This document shows positions 1 to 7,261 of a DNA stretch of 23,331 nucleotides, in pieces. The position numbers and the translations under genes were made by a program. The notes below the pieces were generated by a model. The model was not told the DNA's origin and did no database searches. It saw nothing but the letters and a program-made list of their open reading frames with translations. Origin of the DNA: Candidatus Flexicrinis proximus (GTDB lineage Bacteria; Chloroflexota; Anaerolineae; Aggregatilineales; Phototrophicaceae); NCBI GenBank assembly GCA_016712885.1, contig JADJQF010000017.1:1-23331 (forward strand). The letters are read 5' to 3'. Numbering within the stretch: position 1 is the first letter of the stretch; every line of letters begins with the position of its first letter.

Positions 1-2
1 GG

Positions 3-832
3 TCAGCTCCGGCGCGCCTTCGGCAACAAAAGACCATCACCCCCCCCCGGTATGGTCGCCGTCGTGTTCCCGGCCAGGAGATATCAGCACGCAGTCGCGC
101 GGCGCGAACAGGTCGAACGCCAGTTGATAGTACTCACGGTACAGACGCCAAATTTGTTGCGCGTGCCGGTCGCATCCATCAGGTCGCAGAAGCGCCTGAG
201 TTGAGCGCTCGATGCCTCCATAAACGCAGGCCCGGTTCTGACTCTGGCAGCTGTTTTTTGCGCCGTGTTCCCTGACTATTCGCGCCAGATCGCCTCGTCG
301 TCGCCCGTAATCTTCCAGCGTATTCGTGCGCGGCGGCTGTGAGGACGGTCTGCAGAAGCTTCGCTCGGAACCGCCGGCCCGGGTCGGGTATCAGCCCGTC
401 TTTATACGGCTCCCCGCCGATAAACGCCGCGCGAAACTGGCTGGACGGCGCGTGTTCGACGGCGGCGATCAACGCCGGCCACTGCTCCGGCGCGCTCACG
501 TAGCGCCGCCGTGCGGGACTCGCGACCATGGTGAACAGCTTCCCCGGCAGCGGCCGGATCAGCACCCTGCCCGGCGACCAGTTGCGCGCCGTCTTGCGGG
601 GCCAACGTATATAGCGCCAACCGAAATGGGTCTTGTGTTCGGCCCATACCGCAAGCTGGAGGAGGCGTACGCCTGCGGCTTCACGGGAGCGCACAAACGC
701 ATCCCATTCGGCGGGCGAAGGAATTACGGGAGTAAGCATCCACACCACCGGCGGAAGACGAGTTGCGTAAAGAACTGCACTGAACACGATATACAGAACG
801 CGCCGGATAATTCCACCGTTATTGTTGGTCAT
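3..832 (-). CDS. Secreted or membrane-anchored protein of unknown function, frameshifted
   Basis: The intact part runs from ATG 832 to about 179 (217 codons). It has a hydrophobic N-terminus (MTNNNGGIIRRVLYIVFSAV) that looks like a signal peptide or anchor, followed by a soluble region with no family I recognise. A good ribosome site (GGAGGAAAA) lies just upstream of the ATG. The frame then breaks, but coding-like sequence continues in another minus frame (IWRLYREYYQLAFDLFAPRD at about 95-155). After a run of nine C on the plus strand (40-48) it resumes as GDGLLLPKARRS and stops at TGA 3-5. I infer one gene of about 275 residues broken by homopolymer errors. The ORF as given (179-832) is certain; the extension to 3 is likely. 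Function unknown. Confidence 0.55.
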
Positions 833-1052
833 GTTAGGATTTTCCTCCCCTGCTGCCGGATCCGATCATTATAAGCGGAATTCGAGCGCCGGGGAAGCAG
901 CGTCCAGCCTGCGTTCAACACCCCACGCTCACTGCGCTCCACACTCGGGTTGGGGCAGCAAGCCCAGAGAGGCCTGTCCTCCGGCACCTCGCAGAAGATT
1001 TTGTAGCGCAAGTGCTTCGCGGGTGCAGGGGTGGCGGGACTACAAAACGGCT
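833..1052. other. Intergenic region, no gene seen
   Basis: Apart from the promoter near 868-896, this stretch holds a possible degenerate relative of the window's hairpin repeats around 930-1000 (minus strand TGGGCTTGCTGCCCCAACCC). It resembles the TGGGCGCTGCCCAAACCC element at 7038-7055. The open frames here show no coding character that I trust. Confidence 0.35.
868..896 (-). promoter_or_regulatory. Promoter for the 3-832 gene
   Basis: On the minus strand there is a perfect -10 hexamer TATAAT (plus 868-873), 36 bases upstream of the ATG at 832. The -35 position (plus 891-896, TTCCCC at a 17-bp spacing) is poor. This is assigned from sequence match and position only. Confidence 0.45.
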
Positions 1053-1157
1053 TTAGCGGCGATTCGGCAGCTTGCGCAGGATCCACTGGACAAAGAAGAC
1101 CTTGATGATCGTGCGGACAATGCCGCCGCCGCTGATATTAAAGCCGTTGTTATTCAT
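1053..1157 (-). CDS. Small hydrophobic protein (34 aa), translationally coupled
   Basis: Reading from ATG 1157 to TAA 1053 gives 34 residues: MNNNGFNISGGGIVRTIIKV followed by FFVQWILRKLPNRR. The ATG overlaps the TGA of the preceding GH13-like gene (ATGA, 1154-1157), which points to translational coupling. It has a glycine-rich start, a hydrophobic stretch (IIKVFFVQWIL) and a basic tail, as in small membrane peptides. Its N-terminus resembles that of the next gene downstream (MTNNNGGIIRRVLYIVF at 832), which supports a real, related peptide. It is very short, so chance cannot be excluded. No function is assigned. Confidence 0.45.
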   Translation of the reverse strand: MNNNGFNISGGGIVRTIIKVFFVQWILRKLPNRR

Positions 1158-3135
1158 CGCTGCACTCCCAGAACCACTAACCGCAAGCCATCGAGATTGA
1201 AATCAAACCCATATCCATCGCAACCCAGTTCGGCCCGGCTCCGGGTGTTCGAGGTTGTAGATCAGGCCGTTGGGGGCCGCGCCAACCGGAGAGGTCGGCA
1301 TACATCCGTGCCGGGCGCCCGGCCGCGTAATTCAGCGCCGCGACCAGTACCGCCCGACCCGTCTCCCGCCACCCCACCGCACCGTCGTCGTCGGCATGAC
1401 GCCGGAGCAGGCGTCCACGCCGAAGCAGCGCGCGATGCCGGGCGTACAAGTCTTCGAGCAGATGATAGCGGTGCGTATAGTCCGTATCGCCGACCCAGGT
1501 GAGATTGACGTCGCTGATATTGGCGGCATATAGGCCATACGAGAGAGGTCCTGCGAGCCGATACACTCGTACTTGGGACGCGGGGCGCGGCCGATGTCCA
1601 GAAAGCGGGCGAGGAAGTGACGGCGCCGCATGCCTTCGGCTCCGGCGGCCTGCACCCGCGGCTGTCCCCCAGAAAGCAGGGTTGCCACTGTCGTGCGTAT
1701 CCACCGCGAAGGTCACGCCGAAAGGACGGTCGCCCTGCTTTGCTGATGGGCATCAAGCCAGTCGTAGAGCGGAAACCGGACTCGACGGGTGCGCAGTCGA
1801 GCAGGCGCAGCGGGTCGGAGCCAGACCCAGATCAAAACCGAGGGCAGGATACCCCTCGAAATCGTTGACCATCCGTTCAGCCAGCGCGCCAATGTGCGGA
1901 GCATCGCGGCGTGTCGGGCGATCACCTCGCGCAGTACGTCCGGAGCAGGGCGATCCGACAACGGCCATGGGCCGTCTGCCGAGTCGAAGATGTGATCGAC
2001 CGAGTCATACCGGACAAAGTCGAAGCCCTGCTCGCGCCAATAGGTAAATGTGTCGGCGAACAGGTCGATCCCCGGCGGATGCAGCGGCGCGGACTCCGGC
2101 GCGCGGTTGACCGCGGTGATCTGCGCGGTCTTGAACGGTGTCACGACCACGTGATAGGCCGCCCGCTCTGGTCGGCGCCATCGGGCGAGCGATAATCGAA
2201 ACGCGGATAGCCGCCATCATAGTTGCCGGCGAGGCTGGAACCCCGTGTGCATTCCAGCTCTGGCTGGGGATGGTCAGTAGCCGGCGGCGATCAGCGTGCC
2301 GATCAACCTGAAATACACCTCGCGCTTGTAAGGACGGTCGTATGGTCATCTTCGGGAGAAGCGAAGGTCTCGATGCCGGAGGCCCGCTTCGCGGTGACCC
2401 GCGCGCGGATTTCGTCGACAATGGCCGCCTGCGCCGGCTCCGCCAGCATGTCTGCCTGGGACATCCCGCCAGCCAGCCATCTTTCGCCGCGTTCAGCTTG
2501 AGCCAGCGGAATGCCTCTGGATGGACCATGACGGTGAGCGCGAACTGGGCCACGTGCGGCAACAACAAACCTACCGCTTTGCCCAGCGCGTGGCAGGCCT
2601 CGACGAATGCCACGGCCTGCATCAGCGGCGCGAGGGGCAATTCCGGCTCGATAATCAGCGGCGAGATCGTGCGTGAGCTGCGCGGCGCGTAGATCACGCC
2701 GGGAAGTCATAATCGGTGAATGGTCCGAGGTGGATGGCATCGGCGCGCAGTGCTGGGCAGCTTCGCGGCATGAATAAACGTGCCGTGCCGTCCATCGACG
2801 CCAGTGGCGCGGACATTGATGAAACAGAACGATGCATCGAGCATCCACGCGGAACTGGAGGACACCGGCCGGGGCCACATCTGGAAGCGCGGCACCGAAT
2901 GCGGCGATAGCGGCATGCGACAGGCGGGCCATTTCCGCCGGGGGCCGCGCGATGTACCCGTGCGCCCGGTAATCTGCCAGCAGCGCCGCGGCCCGGGTCA
3001 CGTTCCGCGGCTGTGGCAGGCAGGCATGCCGCGATGGTTTGCCAGAGCGCGGTCATCGTCCGGCGCTTCCGGCGGTAACTGCCCACAGGCCGCGATCAGA
3101 ACGACCAGCAGCACCTGAAACGCCGTATCACTCAT
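1154..3135 (-). pseudogene. GH13 (alpha-amylase)-like lipoprotein, broken by at least six frameshifts
   Basis: The start at ATG 3135 gives a lipoprotein signal (MSDTAFQVLLVVLIAACGQL, lipobox LIAAC); an internal ATG at 3056 is the alternative. Pieces in all three minus frames join into about 650 residues. Recognisable pieces include LLADYRAHGYIARPPAEMA, HALGKAVGLLLPHVAQFALT, GFDFVRYDSVDHIF (1992-2012 encodes RYDSVDH), FAVDTHDSGNP (THDSGNP at 1678-1698) and a C-terminal GFDFNLDGLRLVVLGVQR ending at TGA 1154. The RxDxxxH and THD motifs match conserved regions II and IV of GH13 alpha-amylase-fold enzymes, with the Asp of RYDSVDH at the nucleophile position. The family call is an inference from these motifs. 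The frameshifts may be sequencing errors. Substrate unknown; the product is predicted to be anchored outside the cell. Confidence 0.5.
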
Positions 3136-3174
3136 GCCGTCCCCTGTCAGGTTTTACGCCTTCATCCGTGGGCC

Positions 3175-3204
3175 GATTATAATCCGTGTTCCACGCAGGT
3201 GTCT
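3175..3204. promoter_or_regulatory. Divergent promoter with a shared palindromic -10 box
   Basis: GATTATAATC (3175-3184) is a perfect 10-bp palindrome, so TATAAT reads on both strands. On the minus strand it lies about 40 bases before ATG 3135 and has an upstream AAGACA-like -35 at 18 bp. On the plus strand it lies about 45 bases before ATG 3229 with only a weak -35. The two divergent genes therefore probably compete for one promoter core. Confidence 0.45.
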
Positions 3205-3228
3205 TACGCTTATTAAAGGGAGGGAACC

Positions 3229-3768
3229 ATGACCGCCTTCAGGATCGTGCTGATTGCCGGATCGCTCGTGTTTCTCGCTGCCGCCTTCTTCCCGCTGATC
3301 TATAGAGTCATCATGGAACGTGACGCCGAGAAGCAGCGCGCTATGATCCGCGCGAGTTTCGGTTCTTGGCGTGCCGTGTGCGTGCTGTTCGGGTCAAGCG
3401 GTCTCGTGACCGCCGCCGGGATTGCCCTGCTGGCAGCGGAGCTAAACAGCGTGCTGGCATGGGGCGCGGCCGCCGCGGCTTTGGTCGGCGCGGTCTGCTG
3501 GGGCCTGATACAAGTGCAGCGCGTCCGGCGCGCGTCCCTGTCTACACCCAACTCAAAGTGGGCGTTCCCCGCCTACACGCTGCTTACGCAGGCGGCGTTG
3601 ATCGCCTTAGGCGCGGCGCTGCTGCAAGCCGGATTTGTCGCGTGGGTGGGCTGGATGCTGGTGATCCTGACCGGGCTGCTGGTGGCCGCGTATTTCTACT
3701 TCAAGGACGTGGCGCCGTTCGTCTACTACCTCCTGACGCTGGTTGCCGCCATCGGTCTCTCCGGCTGA
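3229..3768 (+). CDS. Integral membrane protein of unknown function
   Basis: This intact 179-residue ORF starts at ATG 3229 after a strong ribosome site (GGGAGG, spaced about 5). Five or six hydrophobic helices are visible, from IVLIAGSLVFLAAAFFPLIY at the N-terminus to YYLLTLVAAIGLSG at the end. A charged loop (MERDAEKQRAMIRASFGSWR) follows helix 1 and a basic loop (QVQRVRRASLSTPNSK) lies mid-protein. I recognise no family. It is divergent from the GH13-like lipoprotein gene and convergent with the toxin-like gene (12 bases between stops), so it shares no operon with either. Confidence 0.85.
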   Translation: MTAFRIVLIAGSLVFLAAAFFPLIYRVIMERDAEKQRAMIRASFGSWRAVCVLFGSSGLVTAAGIALLAAELNSVLAWGAAAAALVGAVCWGLIQVQRVRRASLSTPNSKWAFPAYTLLTQAALIALGAALLQAGFVAWVGWMLVILTGLLVAAYFYFKDVAPFVYYLLTLVAAIGLSG

Positions 3769-3780
3769 ACGGCGGAGCGG

Positions 3781-4843
3781 CTAGACCTTCTTCTTGAGGC
3801 GCCACGCTGTCTTTTTGCCGACCTTTTTCTGTTCCCAGTTGTCGGCGTTGTAATCGGTCATGCTGTAGTTCTTCATGGTGTTGAGCAGCGCGCCGATCTC
3901 GGCCAGTACGTCGGTATTGGTGGTGTCGCCGTTAGTAGATATCGATTTTGGCGTTGAGGTCACCAATCGTCTTGTATTGCTCGGAGCTGATCACCTGTTT
4001 GGCGGCTTCCTCGAACTGTGCCGCCATCATCCAGATCCTTGTCAAGCCGTTGTCTTTCGGGGTGAAGCGCGAGCTGGGGCCGCGGTGGATATTGCCGGGC
4101 ATCCACATCACCATCTTCTCGATCACGTTCTTGGCCTCGGCGTCTTCCATGAATTTGTCTTCCGATGCCAGCGTGCTGGTGACGTCGCTGTCCTTACTCT
4201 GGCCAATGACTTTGAAGGCTTTGTTGAGGATGGTCTTGACCGGATTCAGGCTGCCGGCCAGTTCGTGATCCGGGATCTTGAGTTCGGGCATGTGCTTGTC
4301 GATGATCGCATCGGGCGAAGATCCGGCGATCGACTCGGCTGCGATGGTCTCGAATTTCGAGTCCGCCAATGTACCGACGAGCTCGTTGACTTCCTTCTTG
4401 AGCTCGTTCTTGACGTTGATTGTGCCAACCTCTTTGAGTTGGGCCATGCCGCGCTCGACAACCGCGCCCAGCCCGGCCTTGACGTGTACGAAATGGTCGT
4501 TCTCTTCGAGGTTGCCCCAGAAGTCGTGCAGCTTGTTCTCCGGGATGATGTGGTGGTAGGTGAAGCCACCGGCATGGTGGTACTTCATCATGCCTTCGGG
4601 ATCGCCGGCGCGCTGGACAGAAGCAGAACCGCGGCGCAGGTAGGCCATCGTGGCGGTGTTGCCCAGCGTGCGCTGCAGTTGGAGGATCCGGCGCTGGCTG
4701 AACGCGCCAGAGGCGAAATCGGCCGATGTCCGCTGCAGCGGGCTTAAACCGCCGATTTCCTCATCGAGCGCCGGCGCTGTCTCATGGCGAACTCGGACTG
4801 AATCGGCGGCGGCCTGTGTATCGTGCGCGTTACCAGTCGACAT
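3781..4843 (-). CDS. eCIS-type polymorphic toxin with HNH-like nuclease core, probably frameshifted near its end
   Basis: The ORF from ATG 4843 encodes 303 residues to a TAA at 3932. The N-terminus is polar and low-complexity. Residues 56-62 read LQRTLGN (then TATMAYLRR), a motif found near the N-terminus of effectors of extracellular contractile injection systems. Residues 97-101 are HHIIP and residues 247-259 contain PGNIHRGPSSR. These spaced His/Asn/Arg motifs resemble the HHxxP...PGNxxxGP signature of HNH-superfamily nuclease toxins. A second minus ORF overlaps the end in another frame. It continues as TNGDTTNTDVLAEIGALLNT and ends in a Lys-rich tail (KKVGKKTAWRLKKKV, TAG 3781), so the real protein is probably about 350 residues. 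No eCIS structural genes, immunity gene or signal peptide are seen. Nuclease function is inferred from motifs. Confidence 0.6.
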
Positions 4844-4922
4844 TTTCGCCTAGCCTCAATGATGTGTGTTGAATACGTATCAAGTATATGCCGGATTGGC
4901 TGCAAGCGCCGGTTATCAGTGC

Positions 4923-5066
4923 CCAGGCTCTGCCCATACCCGCCAGGAGTTAGCACTCCTGGACCTCGCATGGCGAAATGAACCGGCCTGCCGGTTCATT
5001 TCGCAGATGAGGCAATCACGAGGCGTATGGCCCTCGTGCGGAGGACTGGAGGCAGCGCCTCCAAAA
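4923..5066. repeat. Composite palindromic repeat, copy D
   Basis: This region holds three perfect or near-perfect hairpins in a gene-free gap. Module 1 is CCAGGAGT/ACTCCTGG (4943-4962) preceded by CTGCCCATACCCG. Module 3 is a 14-bp stem GCGAAATGAACCGG/CCGGTTCATTTCGC with loop CCTG (4973-5004). Module 2, in inverted orientation, is CACGAGG/CCTCGTG (about 5029-5050) plus TGGAGGC/GCCTCCA around AGC (5047-5063), followed by AAAAAA. The same modules occur at 7033-7190, with modules 2 and 3 in the opposite orientation. Its role is unknown; it lies beyond the 5' end of the toxin-like gene and beyond the 3' end of the oxidoreductase gene. Confidence 0.75.
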
Positions 5067-5113
5067 AAGGGCGGCTTATCCATACCTGACGTTACTCTAG
5101 CTGAGATTACGCG

Positions 5114-6080
5114 TCAGGCGCCGACCTGGATCACCACGTTTCCCTTTTTACGGCCGGTATCGACATAGCGGTGCGCCTCGGCGATCTGTGCCAGCGGATA
5201 GCGCCGGTCAATCACGGCCTTTAGTTTGCTGGCGCTGAACAGCTCGACCAAAAAGTCCAGATTGCCGCGGTTTTGCAGCAGCCCCGCCGTCGTGAATTTG
5301 GCCTTGCGGCGGCCAAACAGCTTAGTCGTCAGCATCTGCCAGACGATGCCCAGCGACGGTACCGTCGTCAGATAAACTCCGCGCGGGGTCAGCGCGCGCT
5401 TGCAGCGCGAAAACGAGCTCTTGCCTACGGCGTCGAAGATCACATCGTATTCCTGCCGCACCTGGGTGAAGTCCTCGCGGGTATAGTCGATGACCTTGTC
5501 CGCGCCCAGCGACTTTACAGGTTCGACGTTAGCCGTGCTGCACACGCCGGTGACCACCGCGCCGTAGAATTTGGCAAGCTGCACCGCGTATGCGCCGACC
5601 GCGCCGGATGCGCCGTTAATCAGGACTTTCTGGCCTTCTGCACCTTTGCCGCGTCGCGCAGGAAGGTGAGGGCCGTCGTAGCACCGTCGCACAGGCCGAC
5701 GGCGTCCTCATAAGCCATCGCCGCCGGGATTGTGGTCAGCGGCTTATTCTCTGGCAAGACAACGTATTCGGCATGCGCGCCGAAGTGGTCCGGACTCAGG
5801 CCATAGACGTGATCCCCCGGCCTGAAGGTCTTGACGTCCTTGCCGACGACGGCGACTTCCCGGCGAATTCGACGCCCTGCGCCGGGTTCCGCGGACGCCG
5901 CAGGCCATAGATCAGCCGGACGATGAACGGGTCGCCTTTGCGGAAGGCGCAGTCCGACGGGCCAACGACGCCCGCGTGGATCTTGATCAGGACTTCGTTG
6001 TCTTTGGGCGTGGGCGTGGCGACCTCCTGAAGTTTCAGGACATCCGGTGTTCCGTAGGCGGTGCAGACGATCGCTTTCAT
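5114..6080 (-). CDS. Zinc-independent MDR-family NAD(P)-dependent oxidoreductase (quinone oxidoreductase/alcohol dehydrogenase type), two frameshifts
   Basis: Three overlapping frames join into about 322 residues, normal for this family. They are MKAIVCTAYGTPDVLKLQEV (start 6080), then VAVVGKDVKTFRPGDHVYGL, then GQKVLINGASGAVGAYAVQL to the stop at 5114. The GASGAVGAYAVQLAK stretch is the Rossmann nucleotide-binding motif. The C-terminus (YPLAQIAEAHRYVDTGRKKG) is typical of NADPH:quinone reductase-like MDR proteins. No zinc-ligand cluster was seen. The first break is at the CCC run 5859-5861 (expected AGG-GGAAGTC on the coding strand) and the second at GGCC 5632-5635; both look like lost G bases. 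GGAGG precedes ATG 6080. The physiological substrate is not evident. Confidence 0.8.
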
Positions 6081-6221
6081 GATATTCCTCCATATAGGGA
6101 CAGGTCAGACATTTCGGTGTGCAGGGTGTTCCGCGCCGGATTGAGGCGCGTCGAAGCATTACTGGCGGATATTCCGCGTGACAGTCGTTCGGTTTCTCTT
6201 TTGTCTATGGGTTCGGGTGCT

Positions 6222-6241
6222 GCCGCTGCGATCCGCGGCGG
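6222..6241 (-). terminator. GC hairpin just after the XRE gene
   Basis: A GCCGC...GCGGC inverted repeat (about 6222-6239) directly follows the TAG (6242-6244) of the regulator gene on its coding strand. No strong U tract follows, so intrinsic termination is only plausible. Confidence 0.3.
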
Positions 6242-6457
6242 CTACGGGGTTTCGATGAAGAAGACCTCTTCCAACGGGACGTTGAAGGCGAGCGCGATCT
6301 TAAAGGCCAGTTCCAGCGAGGGTGAGTAATTCCCCTTCTCGATGGCGACGATGGTCTGCCGCGTGACCCTGATCTTATCCGCCAACTGCTGCTGGGTCAT
6401 CTCGTTCTCGTTGAAGCGCAGCTTGCGCAGGTTGTTGCCGATGCTGAACTTGTTCAT
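6242..6457 (-). CDS. XRE-family helix-turn-helix transcriptional regulator
   Basis: The best start is ATG 6457, giving 71 residues (MNKFSIGNNLRKLRFNENEM...). The protein is almost entirely one HTH_3 domain: QQQLADKIRVTRQTIVAIEK is the helix-turn-helix core, followed by GNYSPSLELAFKIALAFNV and an acidic end. Single-domain proteins of this kind are typical partners of a small membrane protein. The upstream gene's stop is one base before this ATG (TAGGATG), so the two genes are probably translationally coupled. Operator-like palindromes lie over the shared promoter (6947-6987), consistent with autorepression; that link is inferred. Confidence 0.85.
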   Translation of the reverse strand: MNKFSIGNNLRKLRFNENEMTQQQLADKIRVTRQTIVAIEKGNYSPSLELAFKIALAFNVPLEEVFFIETP

Positions 6458-6458
6458 C

Positions 6459-6903
6459 CTAGAACCCCCTCCGGTAGAGGATGAACTGCGAGACACCCTC
6501 GGTGACTCCTGCGGTCAGGATCGTGAAGAGCATCACGATGAACATCACATACACTGGCTGTCCTACCGCCAGCGCCAGCATCGAGCATGAAGCCGGCGCC
6601 AAACACAGTAAAGAAGTTCCGATCCGCCCTGAATGCGACCATCCGGTCAAGTTCGTCAGTGATGGCCGGCTCCTGTTCCCGCGTCGCCACCGTGTTGAGG
6701 ATACTGACGATGATGTGAATGACGATGTTGAAGACGATGAACACCGGAATGTAGATCAAAAAGACCGTTCCCCAAAAACGGAGATCGGAGGCAAGGCTCG
6801 GTCCACCCTCCACCAGCCGGTTGAATACATCACGGAAGTACACGATCGAGGCCAGCACTGTGCTGAAGACCGAGGCGATTGCCTGCTTTTCCTGGAACGA
6901 CAT
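6459..6903 (-). CDS. Small integral membrane protein upstream of the XRE regulator, one frameshift
   Basis: The start at ATG 6903 (MSFQEKQAIASVFSTVLASI) follows a strong ribosome site (AAGGAGAGAAA). About four hydrophobic helices are visible: ASVFSTVLASIVYFRD, GTVFLIYIPVFIVFNIVIHI, and after a break near 6585 LALAVGQPVYVMFIVML and FTILTAGVTEGVSQFILYRR ending GF at the stop 6459. The frame change around 6585-6595 leaves continuous sense on both sides. Small membrane proteins paired with an XRE regulator are a common arrangement, but I do not know the function of this one. The order on the coding strand is membrane protein then regulator. Confidence 0.7.
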
Positions 6904-6915
6904 TTTCTCTCCTTT

Positions 6916-6931
6916 GTCTGGCATACCAGAC
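6916..6931. promoter_or_regulatory. Palindrome in the leader of the membrane protein-XRE operon
   Basis: GTCTGG-CATA-CCAGAC (6916-6931) lies between the promoter and the ribosome site of the gene starting at 6903. It shares the CTGGYATACCAG core with the palindrome at 9503-9518 before hicAB. It could be an operator or an RNA hairpin. Confidence 0.4.
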
Positions 6932-6946
6932 CTTGTGTAAAATTCA

Positions 6947-6987
6947 ATATACATAATGTATATCTAATCATACTTTATGTCAAGTAT
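6947..6987 (-). promoter_or_regulatory. Promoter with two operator-like palindromes for the membrane protein-XRE operon
   Basis: On the minus strand a perfect -35 box TTGACA (plus 6978-6983) is followed after 17 bases by TACATT. Two inverted repeats overlap this promoter: ATATACAT-A-ATGTATAT (6947-6963) and ATACTT-TATGTC-AAGTAT (6970-6987). This short AT-rich stretch contrasts with the GC-rich flanks. The palindromes are the best candidates for binding sites of the XRE protein encoded in the operon. This is an inference from position only. Confidence 0.6.
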
Positions 6988-7032
6988 ATTTTACATTTGG
7001 TCGCAATATTGGTCGCTGCCAGATAGCCGCAA

Positions 7033-7245
7033 GGGCATGGGCGCTGCCCAAACCCGCCAGGAGATCTCACTCCTGGCGGCTGTTATGCACTTCGTTTGTG
7101 GAGGCGCTGCCTCCACACCTCTGCGAGGGACTTGCGCCCCTCGACCCCTCATCTGCGATTTTGTGGCGTGGGCGCCACAAAATCGCTATGGGAGGTGCAG
7201 GAGTGCAAACGCCGCTACCGGGGATTGGGGCGGAACCCCCATTGA
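7033..7245. repeat. Composite palindromic repeat, copy A
   Basis: A dense hairpin cluster occupies the gap between the membrane-protein promoter and the PemK gene. The elements are TGGGC-GCT-GCCCA (7038-7050), CCGCCAGGAG/CTCCTGGCGG with loop ATCTCA (7054-7079), TGTGGAGGC-GCT-GCCTCCACA (7097-7117), CGAGGG/CCCTCG (7124-7143) and a 14-bp perfect stem GCGATTTTGTGGCG/CGCCACAAAATCGC with loop TGGG (7155-7186). A GGGG/CCCC stem-loop follows at about 7222-7240. This copy shares modules with copy D. A role in termination or as a bacterial interspersed mosaic element is possible. Confidence 0.8.
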
Positions 7246-7261
7246 AAGTGCAAAACACGCT

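Noticed and set aside
3229..3768. The membrane protein as an immunity protein for the toxin-like gene
   Set aside because: It is convergent rather than co-transcribed, and no sequence feature links the two.
3875..4747. A 290-codon plus-strand ORF opposite the toxin-like gene
   Set aside because: Antisense shadow; the minus-strand protein carries recognisable toxin motifs and a proper start.
4923..7245. The hairpin clusters as a CRISPR array or rRNA/tRNA-like genes
   Set aside because: There are no regularly spaced direct repeats with spacers and no tRNA cloverleaf; the signal is palindromes in modules.
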